A stretch of DNA of 64,000 nt from Pseudomonadota bacterium. GTDB lineage: Bacteria > Pseudomonadota > Gammaproteobacteria > Burkholderiales > Burkholderiaceae_C. A model generated the notes under the pieces. That model had not been told where the DNA came from. It worked only from the letters and a program-made list of their open reading frames with translations, and ran no database searches. A program made the position numbers and the translations under genes. Of this stretch, positions 48,408-57,002 are shown piece by piece. How positions within the stretch are numbered: position 1 is the stretch's first letter; every line of letters starts with the position of its first letter. The DNA lies in the NCBI GenBank assembly GCA_963205115.1, contig CAUJHV010000064.1, forward strand, positions 1 through 64,000, read 5' to 3'.

Positions 48408-49702
48408 CCGGCGGCCTTCCGCTGCAAGGCGGTTTCGATGTCCTGCTGGATCGCACCCCACCGCTGCGAAAAGCCGCGGCGGATCCACTCGAAGACGGAT
48501 CCACCGGCCAGCAGCACCGCCAGCGCGCCGGTCCAGTGCGCGGCACGCGCGGTATCCAGCGGCACGCCCAGGAAATTCAGCTGCGACTGACCCGAGTCGT
48601 TGAGCTGCAGGTGGTAGACCATCTCGATCAGCGCGGCCGCGCCGACCAGCGCCACCAGCGAGGCCAGCGCCAGGCCCAGGTAGGTGGGCAACAGCTCGCG
48701 CAAGCGGCCGAAGCGCGCCACGCGCAGGTTCATCATGATCAGGCTGGCGATGCCGCCCGGCGCATACATCACCATGAACAGGAAGACCAGGCCCAGGTAG
48801 AGCAGCCAGGCCTTGGTCAGCTCGGACAGCAACACGCTGGCCAGCACCATCAGCACCGCGCCGATGATCGGGCCGAAGAAGAAGGTGGCCCCGCCCAGGA
48901 AGGTGAACAGCAGGTAGGCACCCGAGCGCGCGGCGCCGACGACCTCGGCGGTGGCGATCTCGAAATTCAGCGCGTACATGCCGCCGGCCACGCCCGCGAA
49001 GAAGCCGGCGATGATGAACGACAGGTAGCGCACGTGCTGGGTGCTGTAGCCGATGAATTCCACGCGCTCGGCGTTGTCGCGCACGGCATTGAGCATGCGG
49101 CCCAGCGGCGTCATCGTGAAGGCGTACATCGCGATCGTGCACACGAAGGCGTAGGCCGCCAGCAGGTAGTACACCTGGATCGGCGGGCCGAAGGTGATGC
49201 CCAGGAAGGGCTGCCCCACCGCGCGGTTGCCGGAGACACCGCCTTCGCCGCCGAAGAACTCCGGCACCATCAGGGACATCGCAAAGACCAGCTCGCCCAG
49301 CCCCAGCGTGATCATCGCGAAGGTCGTGCCGGCCTTCTTGGTCGTCACGAAGCCCAGGAAGACCGCGAAGAAGGCGCCGGCCAGGCCCCCGATGAAAGGC
49401 AGCAGGCTCACCGGCACGGGCGAGCCCGCCGCGATGCTGTTGAGCACGTGGATGGTGCAGAACGAGGCCAGGCCCGTATACACGGCATGGCCGAAGCTGA
49501 GCATGCCGCCCTGCCCCAGCAGCATGTTGTAGGACAGGCAGGCCACGATGGCGATGGCCATCTGCGCCAGCATCGTGACGGCCAGGCCGCCCGAGAACAG
49601 CAGCGGTGCGACCACCAGCGCCAGGGCGAAGATCAGCCAGACGCCGTAGCGCCCACCCAGCAGGCGGCCGATCAGGGACGAAGAGGGCATGTCGGTCGGC
49701 AT
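48404..49702 (-). CDS. livM: Branched-chain amino acid-type ABC transporter permease (LivM-like)
   Basis: The 432-residue permease has about ten helices. It contains LSYNMLLGQGGMLSFGHAVYTGLASF, which is the LivM hallmark, and the EAA-like loop RDNAERVEFIGYSTQHVRYL. The C-terminal 100 residues form an extension with further helices (ALASLVALVGAAALIEMVYH), longer than the usual 320-350. It starts after gggagg, four bases beyond livH. Confidence 0.92.
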   Translation of the reverse strand: MPTDMPSSSLIGRLLGGRYGVWLIFALALVVAPLLFSGGLAVTMLAQMAIAIVACLSYNMLLGQGGMLSFGHAVYTGLASFCTIHVLNSIAAGSPVPVSLLPFIGGLAGAFFAVFLGFVTTKKAGTTFAMITLGLGELVFAMSLMVPEFFGGEGGVSGNRAVGQPFLGITFGPPIQVYYLLAAYAFVCTIAMYAFTMTPLGRMLNAVRDNAERVEFIGYSTQHVRYLSFIIAGFFAGVAGGMYALNFEIATAEVVGAARSGAYLLFTFLGGATFFFGPIIGAVLMVLASVLLSELTKAWLLYLGLVFLFMVMYAPGGIASLIMMNLRVARFGRLRELLPTYLGLALASLVALVGAAALIEMVYHLQLNDSGQSQLNFLGVPLDTARAAHWTGALAVLLAGGSVFEWIRRGFSQRWGAIQQDIETALQRKAAG

Positions 49703-49706
49703 CGCG

Positions 49707-50741
49707 TCAGCCCTCCCGTGTGCCCAGCAGGCCCTTGGGCCGGAAGATCAGGATCAGCACCAGGAACAGGTACGGCAGGATCGGTGCCACCTGCGACAGC
49801 GTCAGTTTCATCAAGGTGTTGCCGGCCACGCCGGGCGACAGCGACACGCCCAGCCCCTGCACGGCCGTGCCCAGCGAATAGTCCAGCGCGACCGCAAAAG
49901 TCTGGATCACGCCAATCAGCACGGAAGCCAGGAAGGCGCCCGCGAGCGATCCCATCCCGCCCACGACCACGACCACGAAGATGACGCTGCCCACCGTGGC
50001 CGCCATGGCCGGTTCGGTGACGAAGGTCGCCCCGCCGATCACCCCGGCCAGCCCGGCTAGGCCCGCGCCCGCGCCGAACACCAGCATGAAGACACGCGGC
50101 ACGTTGTGCCCGAGGGATTCGACCATTTCCGGGTGCGTCAACGCACTCTGGATGACCAGGCCGATGCGCGTGCGCGTGAGCAGCAGCCACAGCGCCAGCA
50201 GCATCGCCAGCGCCACCAGCATCATGAAGCCGCGCGTGGCCGGGAAGGGCGAACACACCACCCGCACCGCGGCATCCGCGGCCGCGCACATGCCCGGCTC
50301 CGCCGCGCCCCAGACCATGCGCAGGCCGTCGACGGAGGAATTGATCAGCGTGAACGCGGGCCCGCGCAGCACTTCGGGCGGCGGGAAGTCCACCGAGGTA
50401 CGGCCCCAGATCAGCTGCACCAGTTCGAGGATCACGTAACTCAGGCCGAAGGTGATGAGCAGTTCGGGTACGTGGCCGAACTTGTGCACCCGCCGAAGCG
50501 CATGGCGCTCGAACCAGGCCCCGAGCACGGCCACGACGATGGGCGCGACGAACAGCGCGGGCCAGAACCCGATGAGCTTGCCGATGCTGTAGGCGACATA
50601 GGCGCCCAGCATGTAGAAGCTGGCATGGGCGAAGTTGAGCACGCCCATCATGCTGAAAATCAGCGTGAGGCCCGAGCTCAGCATGAACAGCAACAGCCCA
50701 TAACTCAGGCCGTTGAGCATCGAGATGGTGAAAAACTCCAT
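49707..50741 (-). CDS. livH: Branched-chain amino acid-type ABC transporter permease (LivH-like)
   Basis: The 344-residue permease opens with the family segment LNGLSYGLLLFMLSSGLTLIFSMMGVLNFAHASFYMLGAYVAY in pieces, has GLVIQSALTHPEMVESLGHN as its coupling loop and ends RPKGLLGTREG, all typical of LivH. A small extracytoplasmic insertion (about 145-175, with AAEPGMCAAADAAVRVVCS, two Cys) is longer than in classical LivH and may be substrate- or lineage-specific. Confidence 0.93.
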   Translation of the reverse strand: MEFFTISMLNGLSYGLLLFMLSSGLTLIFSMMGVLNFAHASFYMLGAYVAYSIGKLIGFWPALFVAPIVVAVLGAWFERHALRRVHKFGHVPELLITFGLSYVILELVQLIWGRTSVDFPPPEVLRGPAFTLINSSVDGLRMVWGAAEPGMCAAADAAVRVVCSPFPATRGFMMLVALAMLLALWLLLTRTRIGLVIQSALTHPEMVESLGHNVPRVFMLVFGAGAGLAGLAGVIGGATFVTEPAMAATVGSVIFVVVVVGGMGSLAGAFLASVLIGVIQTFAVALDYSLGTAVQGLGVSLSPGVAGNTLMKLTLSQVAPILPYLFLVLILIFRPKGLLGTREG

Positions 50742-50857
50742 CGGGGCTGCCGGCGTCCGACACGCGGACGCGATTCAGGTCGATCGGGGGTGGACCGCTG
50801 TCATCAAACGGGGCCCGGCACGGTCAAGCCCGCCGGGCCCACGCGCGGCAAGTCGCT

Positions 50858-52153
50858 TCAGCCCGGCCGCTTCATCTGGCAGCTGGTGGGCGTGCTGGAC
50901 ACGTAGTTCGGGAACTCCTTGACCGGTACCATCGTCATGCCGGTCTTCTCCGGGCTGTACGGGTACTTCTTGTCGGCCTTCTGCCACACGCTCAGGTACA
51001 GCGGCTGCTGCAGCTGGTGGTCGGTCTTGCGCATCTCGACTTCGCCATTGAAGCTGGTGAACTTCAGGCCTTCCATCGCAGCGGCGACCTTCAGCGGATC
51101 GGTCGACTTGGCGTTGGCCATCGCCTGGCTGAGGATTTCGAAGATGCGGATGGTCGAGCCGGTGTAGAAGTCGTCGTTGTACTTCTGGTTGAACTCGGCC
51201 ATCCACTTGTCCATCTGGCCGCCCATGTTGTAGTGGTTGTAGGCGATCTGGTAGACGCGGCCGGCGCCGTTCTGGCCGATGGCGGTGGGCGTGCCGGTGA
51301 CACCGGCGTAGTAGGTGTAGAACTTGCCGGTGTAGCCGCTCTCGTTGGCGGCCTTGATCAGCAGCGACAGATCGGAACCCCAGTTGCCGGTGATCACGGT
51401 GTCGGCGCCAGCGGCCTTGATCTTGGCGATGTAGGGCGCGAAATCACGCACCTGGGCCAGCGGGTGCAAGTCTTCGCCGACGATCTGGATGTCGGGCCGC
51501 TTGTTCGCCAGGTTTTCCTTGGCGTACTTGTGCACCTGCACGCCGTGCGAATAGTTCTGGCTCAGCAGGTAGACCTTCTTGATGTCCGGCTGCGTCTTCA
51601 TGAACGTGGTCATGGCCTCCATCTTCATGGAGGTGTCGGCATCGAAGCGGAAGTGCCAGTAGCTGCACTTGCTGTTGGTCAGGTCGGGGTCGACGGCCGA
51701 GTCGTTCAGGTAGATGACTTCCTTGCCCGGGTTGCGCTCGTTGTGCTTGTTGATGGCGTCGATCAGTGCCAGCGCCACGGACGAGCCGTTGCCCTGGATG
51801 ATGTAGCGCACACCCTGGTCGAGCGCCGACTTCAGGGCGTTGAGGCTTTCGGTCGGGCTGAGCTTGTTGTCGATGAAGCTCATCTCGAACTTCACGCCCG
51901 CCGGGTTGTTGGCGTTGAACTTGTCGGCAAAGTATTCGTAGCCCTTGCGCTGGCTGATGCCCACCGGCCCGAGCAGGCCGGACAGCGGGTCGATGCGCAC
52001 GAGCTTGACGACCTGGCCCTGCAGGGGCTTGGCGGCGGCGGCCGCGGCAGGCGCGGCCTTCTGTTGGGCAAGCGCTGGCAAGCCGACGCCCACGATGGCG
52101 GCGGCAATGGACAGGCTCAGCAGGCGGCGGGAGGACAGGGTGGTACGCGACAT
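50858..52153 (-). CDS. Branched-chain amino acid-type ABC transporter substrate-binding protein
   Basis: The 431-residue periplasmic protein has a signal peptide (residues 1-27, ending ALAQQKAAP), and a type I periplasmic binding fold: VKLVRIDPLSGLLGPVGISQ, KGYEYFADKFNANNPAGVKFE, DTVITGNWGSDLSLLIKAANESG. It ends YVSSTPTSCQMKRPG, with a lone Cys. The start follows gaggaag. It heads the liv operon, 116 bp before livH. The ligand may be an amino acid, urea or an aromatic or amide; it cannot be read from the sequence. Confidence 0.9.
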   Translation of the reverse strand: MSRTTLSSRRLLSLSIAAAIVGVGLPALAQQKAAPAAAAAAKPLQGQVVKLVRIDPLSGLLGPVGISQRKGYEYFADKFNANNPAGVKFEMSFIDNKLSPTESLNALKSALDQGVRYIIQGNGSSVALALIDAINKHNERNPGKEVIYLNDSAVDPDLTNSKCSYWHFRFDADTSMKMEAMTTFMKTQPDIKKVYLLSQNYSHGVQVHKYAKENLANKRPDIQIVGEDLHPLAQVRDFAPYIAKIKAAGADTVITGNWGSDLSLLIKAANESGYTGKFYTYYAGVTGTPTAIGQNGAGRVYQIAYNHYNMGGQMDKWMAEFNQKYNDDFYTGSTIRIFEILSQAMANAKSTDPLKVAAAMEGLKFTSFNGEVEMRKTDHQLQQPLYLSVWQKADKKYPYSPEKTGMTMVPVKEFPNYVSSTPTSCQMKRPG

Positions 52154-52293
52154 GTTCGAACTTCCTCGAAAGGCAGAAGGCAGCAACCGCGAAGGCTAGC
52201 CGATGCGCAAGCTCCGGCAGAACAGGGTGTACCACTAAGGCCAGCCCCACAGATCCCTGTCCCGCGGGCGACAGCCGGGCGCCCCGGCGGTGT

Positions 52294-52923
52294 TCACTCG
52301 ATCAGATCGAAGCCCTGCGTCTCGACCTCGACAAAGGCCCGCGTGAATTGCGCCAGCGCCGCATACAGGCGCGCCTGCGCGCTGGCCTCGACGGCTTCGC
52401 ACAGGCCCGTGCCGACCCAGGTCTGCACCTGCGCGCGGAAAAAACGCCGCTGCTGCTCGAGGTTGCACACCGCCAGGTCGTCGCCGGCGATCAGGTAGCG
52501 CATCACTTCGAAGATGAAGGCCACGTGGTCCTCGGTCTCGCCTTCCGGGGCGGCGCTGGCCAGGCCGAGGCCCACCAGCGCCTGGCGCAGATCGACCAGC
52601 GGGCGCTCGTTCAGCGCACCGGCCAGGTGGTACGAGGCGTAGGGCAGGATCTCGGCCTTGCCGGTGCCGACGAACAGGCTTTCGAACTCCACCCGTGCCT
52701 GCTCGGGCGTGGTCGCCCGAAACGCGGCGACGAGCTGCTGCCAGGGTTCTTCGAGAAAGGCGCCGGGCTGCGGCGCCTGCGTGGCGGCCACCGCAAACTG
52801 CGCCAGCAGCTCGGCATCCGGCGGCGCGAACCACAGTCGCGACAGCAGGCCGTAGAGCTCGGCACGCTGCAGTTCCTCGCCCTCGTCGGCGGGGCTGAAG
52901 GCCAGGGCTTGGGTCGGGGCCAT
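52294..52923 (-). CDS. TorD/DmsD-family molybdoenzyme chaperone
   Basis: The 209-residue helical protein matches TorD-like cytoplasmic chaperones that bind the TAT leader of molybdoenzymes: RAELYGLLSRLWFAPPDAEL, EFESLFVGTGKAEILPYASYHLAG and DHVAFIFEVMRYLIAGDD. The E-LFVG-PYAS-Y pattern is the family hallmark. It is coupled (TGATG) to the polyferredoxin upstream and is most probably the chaperone of the nearby formate dehydrogenase alpha subunit. Confidence 0.88.
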   Translation of the reverse strand: MAPTQALAFSPADEGEELQRAELYGLLSRLWFAPPDAELLAQFAVAATQAPQPGAFLEEPWQQLVAAFRATTPEQARVEFESLFVGTGKAEILPYASYHLAGALNERPLVDLRQALVGLGLASAAPEGETEDHVAFIFEVMRYLIAGDDLAVCNLEQQRRFFRAQVQTWVGTGLCEAVEASAQARLYAALAQFTRAFVEVETQGFDLIE

Positions 52924-55127
52924 CACAGGTCCGTGATCTTCTGTTCGTTCGGGTTGGAAAACATCGCATTCACCCGGCAATCACCGCACATGCGCAGGCG
53001 CTGCGCATTCGGCCCGGCAAAGGCCGGGTGGCTGCCGATGCGGCCGATCATCGTCTCGATGGCGCGGGCGGTGCCGAAGGGCTTGCCGCAGCTCACGCAG
53101 TGGAACGGCTGGTCTTCGTGCAGCACGCGCAGCTGCTTGCGCGCCTTGCCCTCGTCGGCCAGCCACAGGCGCGGTTCCAGCGCCAGGGCGTTCTCCGGGC
53201 AGGTCGTCACGCACAGGCCGCACTGCACGCAGTTGCGTTCGATGAAGCGCAGCTGCGGGCGGTCGGGGTTGTCGGCCAGCGCCGCGGACGGGCAGGCGCC
53301 CACGCAGGACAGGCACATCGTGCAGCGCTGCGTGTCCACGCGCAGGCTGCCCAGCGGCGAGCCGGCAGCCGGCAGCGCGACGGCCTCGGGGCGCTGCGGC
53401 GCTTCGGCCAGCAGGTGATCCAGCGCCAGATCCAGCGTACTGCGCTTGTCGGCCTGCGCGGTCCACACGGCCGGCCGCGCCACGCCCTTGGCCGGCGCGG
53501 CGCGCAAGGCGGCGTCCAGCGCGGCCAGGTCGCGCGCGTCGCGCGCCTGCAGCAGCGACAGGTGCGTGCCGGCGTAGCCCAGGCCCGTGAGGATGGCCTG
53601 CGCCACCGCCATCTGCTCGGCCAGCGCCGTGCGGTAGCCGGGCGCCTCTTCGTCGGTGAGCAGCACCCAGACCTGGCTGGCGCCTTGCGCGATGGCCGCC
53701 AGCCACAGCTCCAGGCCCACGCCGGCCGTGTGCCACACGCCCATCGGCAGCACACGCGCCGGTACGCCTTGCACGCCGGTGTCCACACGCGCCGCGCGGC
53801 CCAGGTCTTCCAGCAGGCGTCGGCCGGCCTCTTCGCTGTGGATCAGCAGCGCCGGCTGCTGGCCGCCAGCCTGGCGGAAGGTCTGCAGCAGCGTGCGGAT
53901 GCGCCGGCCCTGGTCGACGGTGCCCGGCGCCGCATAGGCCAGCGCGCCGGTCGGGCAGACGGTCGTGCAGGCGCCGCAGCCCACGCACAGGTGCGCGTCC
54001 ACCGCGATGCCGCCGCCCTGGCCGCCGGCCACGGGCTTGGCCGGTGTGTTGCCGTGATGGCGCACCCCGGTCTGACCGGCCAGCGAGGCCTCGCTGCGGA
54101 TGGCGCTGGCCGAGCACACGTCGATGCAGGCGCTGCAGCCGACTTTTTCATTGCGGCTGTGCGCGCACAGCCGGGACTTGTACTGCACGAAGCGCGGCTT
54201 CTCGAATTCGCCCACCAGGTCGCGCAGCGCCAGCACGGCCTGCGTCAGGCGCTGCGGGTCGCCGGCCGCGTGCTGGTAGCCCTGCGGCAGCGCGTGCTGC
54301 GAGAAGGCCGGCGTCTCGCGCAGGTCCAGCACGAGGTCGAAGCGCTCGGTGGTCTCCAGCGGCGCGCGGTTGAAGTCGATGGCACCGGCCGCGTCGCAGG
54401 CCGCCACGCAATCGCGGTGGCTGCGGCAGCGCGCCAGGTCGACCGTATAGCTGAAGTCGATCGCGCCTTCCGGGCAGGCGGCGATGCAGGCATTGCAGCG
54501 CGTGCACAGGTCCAGGTCGATCGGGTTGGACGAGCGCCACGTGGCATCGAAGGCCCCGAGATGCCCGGTCAGCCGATGCAGATCACCGTTATGCACGGCC
54601 TGCTGGCGGCGCTGCGACAAGGCGCCCTGCCCGCCCGTGGCGAGGATGCTCACGTCCAGCCCCGCACCCAGTTGCTGCGCAGCCTTCTCCGCCGCGTCGG
54701 CCGCACCGATCACCAGGCAGCGGCCCTGGCTGCGGTAGCTCACGGTGCCCACGGGATCGGGCTCGGGCAGCGACGCCGCAGCGATCAGCGCGGCGATCTT
54801 GGGCGTGGCGGCCGCGGCATCGCGCGACCAGCCGCCCATCTCACGGATGTTGACGAAGCGGATGGGCCGCTCGTCCAGCGACGGTGCGCCTTCGGTGCGG
54901 TCCGCCAGTTCCAGGAACAGGCGGCTTTCCTGGGTGCAGGCCACCAGCAACGGCTCGCCCGAGCGCGCCGCGCGCTGGAACGCCGGCGCCTCGCGGCGGC
55001 ACAGCGTGGTATAGCCGGCCTCGACCGAATCAGGCGGTGTCGGGCCGCCCGGCGGGGCCAGACGCTGCGTCAGGGCCCGCGGGTCCAACGGCATCGTCCG
55101 GTTGCAGTTGCAGATCAGCGTCTTCAT
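52923..55127 (-). CDS. Large polyferredoxin-like FDH maturation protein
   Basis: The 734-residue protein has several [4Fe-4S] modules: CTRCNACIAACPEGAIDF (about 200), CSACIDVCSASAI, CVGCGACTTVCPTGALAY (about 375), CTMCLSCVGACPSAAL (about 600) and CVQCGLCVTTCPENAL (about 635), with HCVSCGKPFGTARAIE and MCGDCRVNAMF at the C-terminus as additional Cys pairs. It occurs in betaproteobacteria with the DUF3305/DUF3306 and TorD genes of formate dehydrogenase. It probably serves electron transfer or cluster supply during FDH maturation. Its start lies inside the preceding DUF3306 gene. Confidence 0.85.
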   Translation of the reverse strand: MKTLICNCNRTMPLDPRALTQRLAPPGGPTPPDSVEAGYTTLCRREAPAFQRAARSGEPLLVACTQESRLFLELADRTEGAPSLDERPIRFVNIREMGGWSRDAAAATPKIAALIAAASLPEPDPVGTVSYRSQGRCLVIGAADAAEKAAQQLGAGLDVSILATGGQGALSQRRQQAVHNGDLHRLTGHLGAFDATWRSSNPIDLDLCTRCNACIAACPEGAIDFSYTVDLARCRSHRDCVAACDAAGAIDFNRAPLETTERFDLVLDLRETPAFSQHALPQGYQHAAGDPQRLTQAVLALRDLVGEFEKPRFVQYKSRLCAHSRNEKVGCSACIDVCSASAIRSEASLAGQTGVRHHGNTPAKPVAGGQGGGIAVDAHLCVGCGACTTVCPTGALAYAAPGTVDQGRRIRTLLQTFRQAGGQQPALLIHSEEAGRRLLEDLGRAARVDTGVQGVPARVLPMGVWHTAGVGLELWLAAIAQGASQVWVLLTDEEAPGYRTALAEQMAVAQAILTGLGYAGTHLSLLQARDARDLAALDAALRAAPAKGVARPAVWTAQADKRSTLDLALDHLLAEAPQRPEAVALPAAGSPLGSLRVDTQRCTMCLSCVGACPSAALADNPDRPQLRFIERNCVQCGLCVTTCPENALALEPRLWLADEGKARKQLRVLHEDQPFHCVSCGKPFGTARAIETMIGRIGSHPAFAGPNAQRLRMCGDCRVNAMFSNPNEQKITDL

Positions 55128-55722
55128 GGCCTGGCGCAGTATCCGCGCTGTTCGATGGCCTCACTGTCGCGTCGGGCGCGGGTTTGTCCTGATCCTGCAG
55201 CTCGTCGTCCAGCAGGCCCAACGAGCGTGCCTGCAGCATCTGCCGCATGATGGCCTTGGGCAGCGGATCGGGGGTGTTGTAGTCGTCGATATAGACATCC
55301 AGGCCGTCCATGACCTGGAAGTGCGGATCGCCGTGGAACAGCTTCTTCATCGCGGCGTTGCGCACCGCGGGGTCGACGTCGGCACCGGTGAAGGCGCGGT
55401 AGTCACTGTCGGCGGTCAGGCCGGCCACATCCTGCATGGTCGGCGGCGGCGCGCGTGTGACGGGCGGCGTGCTGGCGGTCGCCGAGGCCGCGGGTGCTTC
55501 GGCCGCGGGAGCTGGTGACGTCCCGGCAGCGCCGGTGGCCGCCAATGCGCTCGCCGCAGGCGTCTGCAGGGGCGCGGGCGTCGCCGCGTCCGGCACCTGG
55601 CCCGGCTGGGCCGCCTCGGGCGCTGCAGGCACCCCCTGGCGCACCTGCGCCTTGCGCTGCGACCAGCGGGAGAAAAAGCCGCGCGGTTCTTCGCGGCCGT
55701 CGTCGCGTTCAGCCATGTTCAT
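55030..55722 (-). CDS. DUF3306 protein (FDH cluster)
   Basis: The 230-residue protein starts MAERDDGREEPRGFFSRWSQRKAQVR-like (residues 3-28), the DUF3306 hallmark, followed by an Ala/Pro linker and a helical domain with LTADSDYRAFTGADVDPAVR and NAAMKKLFHGDPHFQVMDGLD. Its 3' end overlaps the polyferredoxin gene by 98 bp, and its start overlaps the DUF3305 stop by 14 bp. Cytoplasmic; always seen beside FDH genes, role unknown. Confidence 0.85.
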   Translation of the reverse strand: MNMAERDDGREEPRGFFSRWSQRKAQVRQGVPAAPEAAQPGQVPDAATPAPLQTPAASALAATGAAGTSPAPAAEAPAASATASTPPVTRAPPPTMQDVAGLTADSDYRAFTGADVDPAVRNAAMKKLFHGDPHFQVMDGLDVYIDDYNTPDPLPKAIMRQMLQARSLGLLDDELQDQDKPAPDATVRPSNSADTAPGHEDADLQLQPDDAVGPAGPDAASGPAGRPDTA

Positions 55723-56248
55723 CGCCCCTGGCGGCCTTGAGCCTTGCCGCCTGTTGCTCGCGCTCCTGCGGGCTGAGGAAGGATTGCGCCCGCACCTTGC
55801 GCGCCGTTTCCGGGCGGAAGTGGGCGTTGGTGAATGCCTGCAGCCACTCGCACAGTTCGGGCTCCAGCGGCAGGCTCTCGACCTGTTCGTCCGCCGCCAG
55901 GCGGCGGTCGGCCTCGATATAGGAGACGCTCACGGCCGTGACCTCGAGCGCCGAGGGGTCGTCTTCCCGCCCGCGCCAGGACACGAACCACGAGGGATGC
56001 CCCGACGTGAGGTTCAGGAAATAGCCCTTGCACTCGTCGGCATGCAGTTCCAGCGTGAAGCCCGGGTGCAGCCAGCGCGAGGTCTTGCCGTCGTCGTGCA
56101 GCAGGCGCGGTGCGGCGCCGAAGATGCCGGCGTCTGGCGTCACCTCGGCCACACGGAAATTCCAGGCTTCCCAGGCGTTCGGCGCGGCCACGCGTTCGAC
56201 CACCACGGCCACGCGGATGCTCGGAGGGGCGGCGGCAGGCAGTGACAT
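55709..56248 (-). CDS. DUF3305 protein (FDH cluster)
   Basis: The 179-residue protein has the DUF3305 pattern: VAVVVERVAAPNAWEAWNFRV, LHPGFTLELHADECKGYFLNL, PSWFVSWR and a C-terminal helical tail (EREQQAARLKAARGD). It is the first gene of the maturation set DUF3305-DUF3306-polyferredoxin-TorD, divergent from mobA. Its function is unknown, but the link to FDH is constant in this group. Confidence 0.85.
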   Translation of the reverse strand: MSLPAAAPPSIRVAVVVERVAAPNAWEAWNFRVAEVTPDAGIFGAAPRLLHDDGKTSRWLHPGFTLELHADECKGYFLNLTSGHPSWFVSWRGREDDPSALEVTAVSVSYIEADRRLAADEQVESLPLEPELCEWLQAFTNAHFRPETARKVRAQSFLSPQEREQQAARLKAARGDEHG

Positions 56249-56372
56249 GGTCTTGAGGGCGGGGTCGGCGGGATCGGGCAGCGGGATGCGAAGGCCAGTC
56301 TAGACCAGAGCCTCAGCGCCTTCGCGTGGCCGGCATTTCTGCAGGGATTTGAGGCTGACTGACAATGCGCGC

Positions 56373-57002
56373 ATGCCCGCCACGACCGCTTCCAGCCCCC
56401 CCGCCATCCCGCCCGAGGCGATCACTGGCCTGATCCTGGCCGGCGGTCGCGGCACGCGCATGGGCGGGGTCGACAAGGGCCTGCAGAACCACCGCGGCAT
56501 GGCCATGGCGATGCACATCCTGCTGCGCCTGCAAAGCCAGGTGGGCGCGGTGATGATCAACGCCAACCGCAACATCGGCGCCTACGAGGCCATGGGCGTG
56601 CCCGTGTGGCTGGATTCCATGGGCGACTTCCCCGGGCCGCTGGCCGGCGTGCTGACCGGCCTGGAGCACTGCGAGACGCCCTGGATGCTGACCGTGCCCT
56701 GCGATTCGCCGAACTTCCCGGCGGATCTGGCCGAACGCCTGGCGCGTGCGGCCATCGACGAACAGGCCGACATTGCCCTTGCCGCCACACGCGAAGCCGA
56801 TGGCCAGCTGCAGGTGCATCCCGTGTTCTGCCTGCTGCGCGCCGATCTGGTCGACAGCCTGGTGGCCTATCTCGAAGCCGGTCACCGCAAGATCGACCGC
56901 TGGACCGGCCAGCACCGCTGCGCCACCGTGGTGTTCGACGATGCGGACGCTTTTGCCAACGCCAACACGCCGGACGAACTGCGCCGGCTGCAGGCCGGAT
57001 GA
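56373..57002 (+). CDS. mobA: Molybdenum cofactor guanylyltransferase MobA
   Basis: MobA attaches GMP to molybdopterin to form MGD, the cofactor of the formate dehydrogenase encoded nearby. The nucleotide-binding opening GLILAGGRGTRMGGVDKGLQ is near residue 20; later LDSMGDFPGPLAGVLTGLEH and VPCDSPNFPADL hold the metal-binding Asp. The start Met at 56373 was chosen before PATTASSP. Length 209 residues; it overlaps the sulfatase by 4 bp. Confidence 0.95.
   Translation: MPATTASSPPAIPPEAITGLILAGGRGTRMGGVDKGLQNHRGMAMAMHILLRLQSQVGAVMINANRNIGAYEAMGVPVWLDSMGDFPGPLAGVLTGLEHCETPWMLTVPCDSPNFPADLAERLARAAIDEQADIALAATREADGQLQVHPVFCLLRADLVDSLVAYLEAGHRKIDRWTGQHRCATVVFDDADAFANANTPDELRRLQAG

Noticed and set aside
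53028..55250. A 740-codon plus-strand frame
   Set aside because: It is antisense to the polyferredoxin gene and lacks any recognisable domain; high GC keeps such frames open.
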